A DNA stretch of 64,000 nt from Nepenthes gracilis (Eukaryota; Streptophyta; Magnoliopsida; Caryophyllales; Nepenthaceae), in the NCBI GenBank assembly GCA_033239525.1, contig BSYO01000020.1, forward strand, positions 13,394,546 through 13,458,545, read 5' to 3'. The notes beneath the pieces are model-generated. The model was not told the DNA's origin and did no database searches. It saw only the letters and a program-made list of their open reading frames with translations. Positions 12,335 to 23,402 of this stretch are shown here, one piece after another; position 1 is the first letter of the stretch; each line of letters opens with the position of its first letter. The position numbers and the translations under genes are program-made.

Positions 12335-12450
12335 GACAAAAAGGGAGTAGATGACTTCTTATTTTGTTAGAGGGAGTTCTCATTTTGATAGGGGAAGACG
12401 TCATTATTTTTGTTAGGGGGAGATATTCTTATTTTTGTGAGGGGAAGTTC
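12335..12450 (+). repeat. Run of G-rich purine tracts upstream of the 3' LTR
   Basis: Four or five purine runs (AAAAAGGGAG, AGAGGGAG, AGGGGAAG, AGGGGGAGA, GAGGGGAAG) are spaced about 25-31 bp apart and separated by T-rich sequence. They follow a TTTGGTCATTTGTGACAAAAAGG word typical of this region in Copia elements. Multiple polypurine tracts are reported for Sireviruses. A further short purine run (AAAGGGAAAA) lies directly before the 3' LTR. Confidence 0.6.
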
Positions 12451-12823
12451 TTTTTGAATTTTTGTGATGATTGTATTTCTCTTGCTGATTTTATATATTC
12501 TACTGTCTTACCTTTATTCATTTTGTTGATACATGTTGTCTTCTTTTTCTATTGCTACGACTATATTATATCATCTTGTATTATATATATTTGCACTAAT
12601 CATATTTAACCAAATAATACAGTTATAGTATCGGCGCGACAGTTACAGTATCGACACAGCAGTGTTAGTGTAGATTTTTATATTTTCTTATTGTATTATT
12701 TTTGTCTCTCACTAGATATAAATTTTTATGTACCTGACTTTTATCTCGGTGGTGTCTAAACTTGCACTTCACTTGTATTTTTTTACTTTATGTGTTTTGT
12801 CATAGAATTGCCAAAGGGAAAAT

Positions 12824-13869
12824 TGTTAGGATCATTTTTATGGTTGACAAATTCAATTATCCTATTTAATCATATGTCGCTGTCGGGTTATGTTTCATCG
12901 AAGTGCTGCATCAACGAATTTTTGTAATTGTCCGTACCTGGGTTCTAGGAGCACCGGACCTGCCGTGCGCATGCCACCCGCTCGAGTCGTAATTCCAGTA
13001 CCCCTGCGCCTACCGTGAGCTCTCCATGTGCTCGAGCGCACATTCTAGAACCTATCCGCTCAATACTTGCCTCCTTCTTGCTTGAGCACACATAGGGTTT
13101 TCTCTCGAAACCCTCGGTGAGCTCGTCGCGCGCTCGAACTGTGCTCAAGCGCCGTGGCAACGGATAACTTTTTTAAACGCATTTTTTGAGCTCTTTATAA
13201 ATACTATCTTTATTTTAGTTGCCCCACTTTTGACAACAGTATTTTGGAGTGCCCCTCTTTGAGAGAAATACTTCTTTCACTTTATTTTCTCTATTATTTT
13301 TGCTCCATTTGAGAAAATCGATCTTTATTCATTATGTTTCATGTGCTAACAAGTTTTCTCATCACCATTTCTTTTTGATTCAACATTTCTATCCTTTTAT
13401 ATTCGTCAGTGACGTGGATATTTTGAAGAAGGGGATCTGGTCGTGTTTGCTATTTCAAGCAGTCCGAGAGAGAATATTGACGTGAAGACCAGAAGGCATT
13501 CGGTTCCATTATTACGGGAGAATCCAAGAAGTTCCTTGGTAGGGATCAAGAGATGGAGTAAGTCGGTTAGAATAACGCATCTATACCACCCAATCTTGAA
13601 GTTGATTTTCATAATGGATATCTTCTTTGACCACTAAAATTCAGAAGATTTTTCTCGATTATCGTGGATATTGAATTTTCATTTCATCACCAAAAATTGT
13701 CCCTTTTTATTATTGCTTATTATCGTATACTTTTTATGCATGTTATTGTTCTTATTGTTTAGATATAAATATTTTTACGTGTATTAAATATTTAATTTTA
13801 TATTGCTTTCGCTAATCTTACACGGGATCAAAATATTATTATATAATTTTGGACAAAACGTCCTTTTCA
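12824..13869 (+). mobile_element. 3' LTR of the gag-only Copia element
   Basis: It starts TGTTAGGATC and ends TTTTCA, 1,046 bp, and aligns with the 5' LTR at 9,151. It ends about 520 bp upstream of the TATA box of the dioxygenase gene, so it forms the distal upstream region of that gene. Confidence 0.8.
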
Positions 13870-14387
13870 CTAACAAAATAAGTTAAGCATCTCCATATCA
13901 ATAATGGTCTTGTATTCTGTTCGAACTGGCTTAATGATATATGTAAGAACAAAGATATTACTAAATTTTACATAGCTTATGAAATATCATTGTAAAATTG
14001 TATAATTGGGCTGATACGTGAAATGTTAATGGAGACTACACGTTGTATGCTTTCATATTCTGGATTACCTAAGTTTTTGGGCTAAGGTTGCTGCCATGAC
14101 ATATTTTCTTGCAAATCATTCTTCCCATAATGTTATTGAATGTGAAATTTCAAAAGCGATATAATTAGATAACCCTTCTAACTATTCTATTCTGAGAATT
14201 TTTTGGATGCTATATCTGTATTCATATTAATAACAGAAAGTTAAAATTGATAGTAGTTGCCTAAGAATAGGGGGTAATGCACCTTGTCACCTACTAATCT
14301 ATATTGAAGTAACAAAATACGTGTGCAATTTGATTTGTTGAATTTGACAGGCTACCAAATATAATTTGACTTGTCAAGCAAGTGATG

Positions 14388-14397
14388 TATATATAAA
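14388..14397 (+). promoter_or_regulatory. TATA box of the dioxygenase gene
   Basis: TATATATAAA lies 97 bp before the chosen ATG (14,494), at a spacing normal for a plant promoter with a leader of about 70 bases. Upstream, 13,870-14,387 is unique AT-rich DNA between the Copia LTR and the promoter. Confidence 0.6.
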
Positions 14398-14493
14398 GAG
14401 GGCAGCCGAGCTTTTGGTTTCAGGCAGCAAATTTTGGACTTTCTCACCCTCCAAACTCCATATTCTAAAGCTGAATATCTAACTTCGTTTAAG

Positions 14494-16989
14494 ATGGGTG
14501 GTGAGTCCAATGTTGTGGTGGTGCCGAGCGTTCAAGAGATGGCTAAGGAGCCGATGAGGCGAGTCCCATCAAGATATGTACAAAGTGATCTTGAAGATCC
14601 ACCTCGAAAATTAACCGATTCTCCTTTACCTGAATTCCCGGTCATGGACATGCAGAAACTATCTTCTCCAGACGTGGATGATTCCGAGCTTGAGAGGCTC
14701 AATCAAATTTGCTACGATTGGGGTTTCTTTCAGGTTCATTAATTAACTAATTAGTTAATTTTCTAATTATTTTTATTAATGTTCTTACAATAGAAGTGAG
14801 GATAAACAACACATATAAAAGAGGAAATTTAATTTTCCTTAAATTTAGGACTTCAATGTTCGTATTCATGCCATAAAGAATTGTAATATTCTTTCTAATA
14901 AAGAGGTTTTTATAGTCACTCAATGACAATGATTAAAAATTAGAGGAATAAACGGTGAAAATTGAATGGTCATTTAAATCATCAGATTTAATCTTTATTA
15001 TTTATTTATCTAATTTTTAATTTTAATTGTTGAATAAAAATATAAAAGTTTCCCTATTGTGATAATCATAATAGCACTATACACCACCATCCTCCCCCGC
15101 CCTTGCTCTACGGCCAAGTTGGCAACACATCGTTGCTGCCAGCCATCAGCGACTGTCGCCCTTGACCACCATGAAGTTCGGGACTATATTTATTTAGTCT
15201 CTTGAATATTTATTGTCTAAACGAAACAAATAATATAAAATTTATATTCTATTTCTTATTAATATGCAGCTGATAAATCATGGAGTGCCGTATTCATTGA
15301 TGGAGAAGGTACAGAAGGAGTTGCAGGAATTCTTCAATCTGTCAAAGGAAGAGAAGGACAAATACAGGCAACCGTCGGGAGAGATAGAAGGTTTAGGACA
15401 ACTGTTTATTAAGTCAGAAGATCAGAAACTTGATTGGGCAGACATGTTATACATGGTTACCCTCCCAGCTAATTTGAGAAAACCCTACTTGCTGCCTGAG
15501 TTTCCTCCTCTGTTCAGGTTGTCTCTCTTAATCATAATTCTATAAAAATGCATTATTTTAACTTTATTTTTTTGATCTTAAAGAAAATGATACATAATTT
15601 ATGTGGTCAAGAATTGAATTTTGTTCAGAAATTATAATGATAGCAAAGCCTTAAATATTATTAAATAAGACTAGTTATATAACTATAATTTCATCATTTA
15701 ATTTAATATACTTTTAGAATAAAAGTAATTTTAAATCAGCACACCTCATTCCAAATTTTTGTACTTTTTTTAAAAAAAAAAGTTATAATCCACAATTTCA
15801 ATTAAAAACCCATCGAAAAAAACTTATAGTTTATAATTTTAATCAGAAGCATTTCTCGAGTGTACGTTGTTTAAAAGATCATTGAAATGTATTTCATATA
15901 TTATAAATCCTTCATCAAATTGTAGAAAAATATCCATAATATTTTTATGAATCTCTTGAAGAATAATTTATTTAAAATTTAAAATAGAACAATTTCAATA
16001 ACAGCAGCAAATGGGCTCAATGCGGTTCGGTCTCATTCCATGCAGGGAAGCTCTCGAAACTTACTCGGCTGAGTTAAGAACACTTGCACTGCGATTACTC
16101 ACGTGTATGGCAAAAGCATTAAAGATGGATTACAATAACATGAGAGCCCAGTTCGAAGAAGGAAAGCAAGAAATGAGGATGAACTACTATCCTCCTTGTC
16201 CTGAGCCTGATCGAGTCATGGGCTTAACCGCACACTCCGACGCCGCTGGCCTTACCATCCTCTTTCAAGCCAACGACGTAGAAGGCCTTCAGGTCAAGAA
16301 AGATGGAAGATGGGTTTCTGTTAAGCCCCTCCCAAACGCTTTCATAGTAAACATTGGTGATATTTTAGAGGTAATTATATTAGTTATTTGCAAATTTCTA
16401 TTTTCATATTTATTTCCCTTTTGTGAATGGAATTATTAGGTTTTTTGATGGATTGGATGGGCACATAATGTATTAGATTTAATCATCAACATTTTTTTCC
16501 CAAAAGTGTTGCTTTTCAAGGAACATATGCCATAACTATGTTAAAAACGTAAATACATGAAAGGTAGAGTGTTCGTATAAAACTGAGGATATTCTAAATA
16601 GTATAAATGATACAAGTTCAAACTATATTGGCAGTATTTATACAATGACATAGTAAAAATATATATATTTGATTATTTACTTTCTCAATTGAGCTTGTAT
16701 ATCTAGTAATTTTGATAGCTAACTAATACAATTTTGTCAGATTATGACTAATGGAAAGTATCGTAGCATAGACCATCGAGGGACTGTCAATCCAGAGAAA
16801 GAGAGGCTGTCGATCGCCACGTTCTATAGCCCAAGACCAGATGGTGAAGTGGGTCCTGCACCTAGCTTGATCTCACCGCAAACTCCTGCTATATTTAAAA
16901 GGGTGATGGTCAATGATTATTACAATGGCTATTTCTCTCGTAAGCTCGATGGCAAGTCATATCTCGATCACATGAGGATACAAGCATAA
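14494..16989 (+). CDS. 2-oxoglutarate/Fe(II)-dependent dioxygenase, SRG1-like, four exons, intact
   Basis: Exons: 14,494-14,733, 15,270-15,517, 16,046-16,370 and 16,741-16,989; all introns are GT-AG, and the joined frame is open for 353 residues (Arabidopsis SRG1 has 358). The start at 14,494 gives the family-type N-terminus (VPSVQEMAKEP, VPSRYVQ); an in-frame ATG at 14,434 would add 20 residues unlike the family. The DIOX_N domain covers about residues 45-160 (WGFFQLINHG across the first intron). The 2OG-FeII_Oxy domain covers about 205-305: NYYPPCP at 209-215, iron ligands H226, D228 and H283, and the 2-oxoglutarate-binding R293-L-S295. All catalytic residues are present. Family members oxidise small molecules in specialised metabolism (hydroxylation, O-demethylation, desaturation) in the cytosol. 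The substrate cannot be told from sequence. Relatives at 25.7, 34.9 and 46.6 kb are broken, so this is the only apparently functional member here. Confidence 0.93.
15080..15182. other. GC-rich island inside intron 1 of the dioxygenase gene
   Basis: About 100 bp of GC-rich sequence (CCTCCCCCGCCC near the start, then GCCAGCCATCAGCGACTGTCGCC) sits abruptly in an intron that is otherwise strongly AT-rich. It has no splice sites joining it in frame to exon 1 or 2. It may be an inserted fragment; its source was not recognised. Confidence 0.5.
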
Positions 16990-17047
16990 AAGGCCCGACT
17001 TGCTATATGGGTGGCTGGCATAAAGGAAACCAAGGTATACATTATTC

Positions 17048-17053
17048 AATAAA
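17048..17053 (+). terminator. Poly(A) signal of the dioxygenase gene
   Basis: AATAAA lies 59 bases after the stop codon, followed by T-rich sequence. Position and motif fit a plant 3' end. Confidence 0.5.
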
Positions 17054-17475
17054 AGACTTTGTTATGCAGTATTATGGAGTCAACTTTGCATTAATAATGG
17101 GGTACTTTAATGGATAAATGTATAAAATGATTAATAATATATGTATATGTGGAAAATTATTAAGATTTATAATAGCTTTACTTTTTTATTGCATTAAAAA
17201 TTTTTTTTTCTCAGTTTCGTTGTTAAATTTTATCAAGTAAAAATTTATTCTACGTAGAAATATTTCAAAATAATTACTACGTAAAAAAGTTTTAAATATG
17301 ATATTTATTTTAAACCTTTTTTTGTTCTTTTATTTTTTTAATAATAGGAATAATAATATATGACTCACAATGTCATTAATGTGGTTTAATTTTTGAATTA
17401 AAAATTAACACTAAAATAATAATAGAAAATATAATTTTAAAAATAAGAATTGGTAATTACCCATCTATATTTTTG

Positions 17476-17645
17476 TGGAGAAGGACCGTCCTTCCTCATT
17501 TTACCGCCGACTCATACACGAAATAAAATAAATAAAAATCGGCGGCCCACACGTTTTGAATGGATAATATAACGTAGACCGATTCGATTTTAAATTTAAA
17601 TTTTTATCCGACAAATCAGATAAGAAGGACGGTCCTTCTATATGC
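17476..17645. mobile_element. Small element with palindromic ends (MITE-like)
   Basis: The self-complementary word GAAGGACCGTCCTTC (near 17,480) and its near copy GAAGGACGGTCCTTC (near 17,625) bound about 160 bp. Inside, ACCGCCGAC and TCGGCGG form a further inverted pair. No coding. Such a layout suggests a short DNA element or foldback sequence. A (TA)n microsatellite follows at 17,660-17,684. Confidence 0.4.
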
Positions 17646-17659
17646 GTCTATATGCCCGA

Positions 17660-17684
17660 TATATATATATATATATATATATAT
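17660..17684. repeat. (AT)n microsatellite
   Basis: About twelve AT dinucleotides in a row. Confidence 0.9.
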
Positions 17685-17689
17685 GGTGA

Positions 17690-20600
17690 ATATTGTTAAA
17701 GTAATATAAAATTAATATTTTCAAACATTACATTATTAGTGTATGTTCCGGTGTTCCAACCAAAGTTGTTTCTCATATCAATTAATTTCTAAATTATGCA
17801 AAAGCACTTTAAAATATTGTCAACTTTCTATTTAATTTTCAAATTTTATTATAACACAAAGTTTATTCCTTTTGAAAACAAATTTCTATTGGGACTGCTT
17901 CATCTAAATTTTGTCACACAAAGTTGGGAAGAAATCTCTATCAAAATAGACTACCAAACCCTTTATTTTAGATTGGTGATTATGTTAGATTACAACATAT
18001 ATTAATAATAAATAAATTATGCAACAAAATAAATGCACAAATTTTAGATTGTAACTATTTTTAACTAAAAAAAATTCATTAAAAAAACTCTTCACTATAG
18101 TATGAGTGTAAGGATTGAGATTTCATAATTTGATAAGCTAAATTAATTTATGTAAAAATCATGATAAATGAATAGTAAAATTTTATAAGTCAGGAACTTA
18201 CCGAGCAAAATGCGATAAAAATTTATTTGATGAAATCGACTTCAATTTTAGTTAATAAAAGATAGAACTAATGATATGGAAGTAATTTGATTGATAAATT
18301 CTCAATTGATTAATAATCAAATTAATTTTTGTTGATAACAAGATAACCCGATCACCGAATTTGCATTCAATTAACAATCAAATTTGCTCTAATTGATTAA
18401 ATATAGTTCAAATTAAATAAGAATTAAATTACTAGACTCAATTGGTAATCAAATAAGTTTCGGTTAATCAAATTAGTGTTCCAACGGAATCGAAACTAGC
18501 TCGAAACCTACTGAAACTTTTGAATACAACATAACTAAAATTTATGATTGATATTAATATTTTAAAGGACCCAAAAAAAGTTAAATAAAATCTTATACAC
18601 TTAAATAAAATTGGAAGAAGTATAAAATTAAGGAGTTAACTAAAACCATAATAAATTAAGTTAATTTTAATATACTTTTAACAAATATATTTTAATTAAA
18701 TTTGAAGGACACATGTTACCTCCTCATGAACCAACACTTAGTGAAATTTGGATGACGGAAAGGAAAAGAAGGAAAAGGAAGGGAAAGAAATGGCACACAC
18801 ACACACGCACATGTAATGTAAATTAAAAAAAAAAGAGAAATAATTTATATGAAAAAATTAATGAGACACTTGACACTCTAGGAGGTTTAAAAAGTATCAA
18901 AATAATCACTAATAGAGTTCTAACAAATGACTTATTAAGGAGCTAACAACTCACCACCATGTAAGTGGTGAGTCATCTGGGTAGTTAGAAAATTATTATC
19001 TTATGGGGCATGTGGCAACACCAAAAAAATCAACCAATGATTCATCAATTTAGAAGGAAAATAAATCTAAAAACCCACCAAAAGAAAGAAGAAAAAATTG
19101 GAGAGAGAGAAGGGAGAAAAGAGAAGCCAAAACTAGGAGGAAAGCTGGATCGAGAGAAGGGCTGGTAGTTTGGTGTAGGAACTTTTAAAATTATTCTATA
19201 TTAAATTAGATAAGAACTCCTATCCCCTTTTAATTTATTGTTAAATTCTTGACATTATCTTAAAGTATTATCAGTCAAATATTTCAAATTCTCATTAAAT
19301 CAATACTAGAATGAGCAAAGTTTAGCAATATGTCAAAATGTAACTTTATTACTGAATTCTACTGTACCATATTGATATCCAAATTTTTACATGCCTTATT
19401 TGATCAATTCATACCTTGAATGTTTTACTAGATATATTTTAAATGTTAGCTAAATTACCATATTTTTATTTTGAAATAATCATTACAATTACTATGTTAG
19501 AATAGACAAAATTGGAAAACATGTATCATGAAGTTGGTTCTACAGCCTGCTGTTATACTTATTGATATACTAATTTTTACATACTGTTAATGACTGATTT
19601 ATTCCATAAACATTTTAATGAAGAAACTTTAATATATTGGCTAAATCACCATATTTTTATTTTGGAATAATTCTTCACGAAATCGGTCGGTTCGATAAAA
19701 AAATGAAGACTGGCAGATTAAATTTGATGAAAACAGAGTAACTGGTGCTGACTTTGGCTGTTATTTTTACCAAGTTTTAGGCTAATTCAAGCTCTACAAA
19801 AATTATGAAGATACTTCAATGAACCGAAATATGACATAAAATTGGCAAAATTTTATCAACTCAAAATCTAACCTATTCAACCTAAAGAAAAGGAGGTGTC
19901 ATTGAACCGAGCCAAAAGCAGAGTTGGGTATAAAAGATCAGTACATAACTTTAAATCGGGTAAGAATAAAATTAAAAAATTTATATGAACCAGCCCAAAA
20001 TTATGTGTTGATTCTGAAAATATATGGAAAGTAATTTTTCATGATAATTTAATTACTGAATCGGATCTAAAATAATAGCTAAACCAACCCTTGTATACTA
20101 ATGTTGAAATTGGCAATTTGGAGAAATTAGGCCGAACAGGCCTCAATCCGACTACCAAATCGGCTCAAAATTGGTCACCAACTAGTTAAAACCCTTATTA
20201 AGATTATTTAAAATTGGCTCATGAAAATGGGTTGAAAGGACCACTGAATTGGATCCCCAAATGAGTAGCAAAACCCACCCCGGCATCCTTGCTAATGTCG
20301 GTGCAAATTTGGCAGTCCACTTTGGTGGGCTTAATCGGCATGAACCAATTAAACTAGTAGCCGATCTTATTATATTATTAAGTACTAAGGTTGATCTATC
20401 ACCATATAAAATGGTTTTCAAAAATATTTCGATTTGGTCACTTGAACTTGCCCCGAATGAAAATTACCACTAAATTGGCCAATTTGCACTTAATTGTCTA
20501 TTTTGCTAATTTAGTGTGAACCGCCTAGGAAATTATTGGTAAAATGGCCATTTATGGTATGTTAAATTAATAAACAAGTTATATATTATGTGAATCGGTT

Positions 20601-23402
20601 GGCCATTATAAGAACCTGGTTATTAAAGATAAGAAATAAACCGGTTTTTAAGGAACCGGCTAATTTGGTAAGTGAACCGGTTTATAAATAATTCTTTAAA
20701 ATAATAAACCGGCCACTTATTTTATGGATAATGGTGAACCGACTCACGTGATATAACTGGCAAAATATTATGAAAAGTCGAATCGATCCATAAATCAGAT
20801 TTATGATCAAACCGATTAAAGAGATAAAATGGAACCAAACGGGTTAGTGAACCGGTAAATTATGAAATTTATGAATCGGAAATTGAATAATATATTGTCT
20901 AAAAGAAAGTCCAATACATGTTAAAATGTATATGAGTTTATGTTATGTATTGATATGATTTTATTATAGAAATAAATGATATGCTTTATTATGATTTTGT
21001 TATTGACATATATGATATGTTATACATTAGTGTAAGCTAATATGAAACTAATAAAATATAAATTTTTTCTAAAATAAAAAAATTAAGAAGAAGTAAGATT
21101 ATGAATAAGGGATTCCATTATAAAATTTTAAGAAGTAAAAAAATCAACCAATAATTTATTTCAGCAGATAATATTTTTGTCATACCTTATGATATTATAG
21201 TGTAGATCGTTGTCTGAATAAGTATTGATGTATGATTTTGGCCATATCTACCGGGAGATAATTGGTAGTACTATCTTATATTTGGGATATAAATAAAAAA
21301 GATAAGGCTTTCGATTTGTATGGAATGAATATAATCCATTTTGCCTTCAAGCTGTAAATAAGAAAGAAAGTATTGCTATATTGTGCGATTTTGACATTTG
21401 ATTATGTAAATTTACACAATTTAGATATCAATCAAACGCTTCGTTAGTTGGTAACGCCTACTAGCTCTAATTCATCAAAATATGTAAGGTAAAAATATGT
21501 TGACAAGTAATAAAAATTAAGTAAAAAAAAAAAAAAAAGTTAATTGTATCATAAAAATTTTTCTAAAAGTATATATGTACTTTTATATATATTATAACTT
21601 TGTTTCTCTATATAATGTATTTTGAATAAAATATACATGTTTTTGACTATTATATTTTGTTAAGTATTTGGTTCACTCTTTTATTATTATTTTTTCCTCC
21701 AAATACCTGCAGGAGTTCAAGTTTGGTAAACAAAAGTAAAGAAGAATCATTAAGTATGTGATAATCAATAATGAAGTAACTAGTTTAATTTAAGTAATGA
21801 TATAAGAACTTATAATTTTATGAGCAGCCTAGAAATGTAAATTTTAGTATTGGTAGTTTTAAAATATATTTATAAATTTCTTATGATTATCTTATAAATT
21901 TGATATAATTCTTATAAAATGAATATTGGGATGTTAGTTGGCATCTTTCTTTATCACAAGCTACATTCACATCATTGTTGAATAAATGTCAGAGCTATTG
22001 ATAATTAGTCTTGTTTTAAATTCTGTGTAATATAGTTTATTATGATTTATAGATTATTAAGGTAAATATACATTTCCTATGATTAAAATAAATATAAGAA
22101 TGCGAGATGTTACAATGAGTATGGTTATAATAAATCTTTCAAAATTATATTTAAATTTATCACAAATTTATGCAAACAAAATGATAAATAACAATAGAGT
22201 AAATGAAAGAATATTATTGGCAAAACATTCTAAAATGTGACTTGAATAATATACCTAAGTTTATGAAAATTAGAATATAATTAATCGCTGAAGAATTGGT
22301 AAAATATCTCTTACTTTTCTTTCCCATTTCTTTCTCAATTCATCACTCAAGAAGTTTTTGACAATAATCTACATTCAAAATTATCCCAAAATAAAACAAA
22401 AATACTTAAAAATATGTCTAGCATTCAAATAGTAGTAGTTAGTATTGAAATGACAAGAGGAAAAAAGTTTTATAGGATATAGTCAAATTTGCTTAAATTT
22501 GACCTCTAATTTACTAACCTGCTCAATCACAATATTATAATAATGGCCTCATAAATATGCTATTATCACATAATAATACAATAAGTTAAAGTAATGTACT
22601 GACTCTAGCACAATTTATTGTTTCTTAACATCCTAAAATACATAATGAAACATTAAAATTATGTAATCTTCCATGTATACACCCATTAGTCTAAAGCTCT
22701 TCGAAGACCAAGTCATCTAATTTGAAAGGGTGATAAAGCAAAGTGAGCTAAAAATTTACTAGATAATTCAGGGACATAATAATAAATAAGTATATCAAAA
22801 TATGCAAAGGGTATTAATGACTATGTGAACAATGAACAAATAAACTAAAAACTAGTGATAACTTTATTTTATAAAGTAAATATTAAAGGCTTATTTACAC
22901 TCTATTTCATAAAATAGGGCAATATTCCTATTCAAACCTATTTTTAGACCATTTATAAATTACTCTATCGATGGGCATTGTCTACTACTTTTACTCTATG
23001 GGCAGACCTTATGTAAATTTATTTTAATATATTATGATAAGTTATAATATAAATATTTTTTATCAATTTATCATGATAATTTATTTGAATAAAATGTGAA
23101 AAAATTTTTACAAAATAACTTCTTTGAAAAAATAAAAGCAAAATAATTTTCATAAATTAAGGTGTAGAGATTCAATAAGATTCTTAATAAATGTAAACAT
23201 GCAAGAGGATTCTTTAAGGTTCTTATAAAATATAAAACATGCAAGAGAAATACTTCAATAATTTCAAGATTTTTAATAAATTTTCATTAATATAAATAAA
23301 TATTTTTACAATTTAAGAATTAAAAAAATGAATTGAAAAATACTTGCATATTTAAGTATAAAAGTTAGACATTAAAGAAGACATGAATAAATACTTGCAT
23401 AT
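17690..23402. other. AT-rich intergenic DNA with diverged repeats, no gene recognised
   Basis: It holds a short CA repeat at about 18,790-18,802, a hairpin with a 9-bp stem around 18,950 (ACTCACCAC/GTGGTGAGT), and a diverged direct repeat with about 189-bp offset (19,371 and 19,560, shared ATTGATATxxxAATTTTTACAT and CCATATTTTTATTTTG words). From 19,680 to 20,900 the words AACCGG/CCGGTT recur many times. ORFs of 70-80 codons on both strands at 20,180-20,470 overlap each other and show no domain. It is probably old transposon sequence that I could not assign. Confidence 0.5.

Larger units (their letters stand above)
9151..13869 (+). mobile_element. Gag-only Copia element of Sirevirus type (non-autonomous)
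   Basis: Two direct LTRs of nearly equal length (9,151-10,194 and 12,824-13,869) enclose 2.6 kb. Inside are an initiator-Met-type primer-binding site (TGGTAT[T/C]), a gag region with a UBN2-like domain, a CCHC knuckle and a KLDYMLGLGK...LGYSE segment, a run of G-rich purine tracts, and nothing that resembles protease, integrase, RT or RNase H. The long gag and multiple purine tracts fit Sireviruses; carrying gag alone fits the non-autonomous TR-GAG type. The LTRs differ at many positions and gag has several stops, so the insertion is old. No clear 5-bp target duplication is visible (CCAAC on the left against CTAAC on the right is the best candidate). Confidence 0.8.

Noticed and set aside
14434..14493. 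Upstream in-frame ATG as the dioxygenase start
   Set aside because: The added 20 residues do not resemble the family N-terminus, which begins close to MGGESNVVVVPSVQEM at 14,494; the distance to the TATA box allows either.
20182..20473. Overlapping ORFs of 79 and 74 codons on opposite strands
   Set aside because: Mutual shadows in a CCGG-rich repeat-like tract, without domains or splice context.
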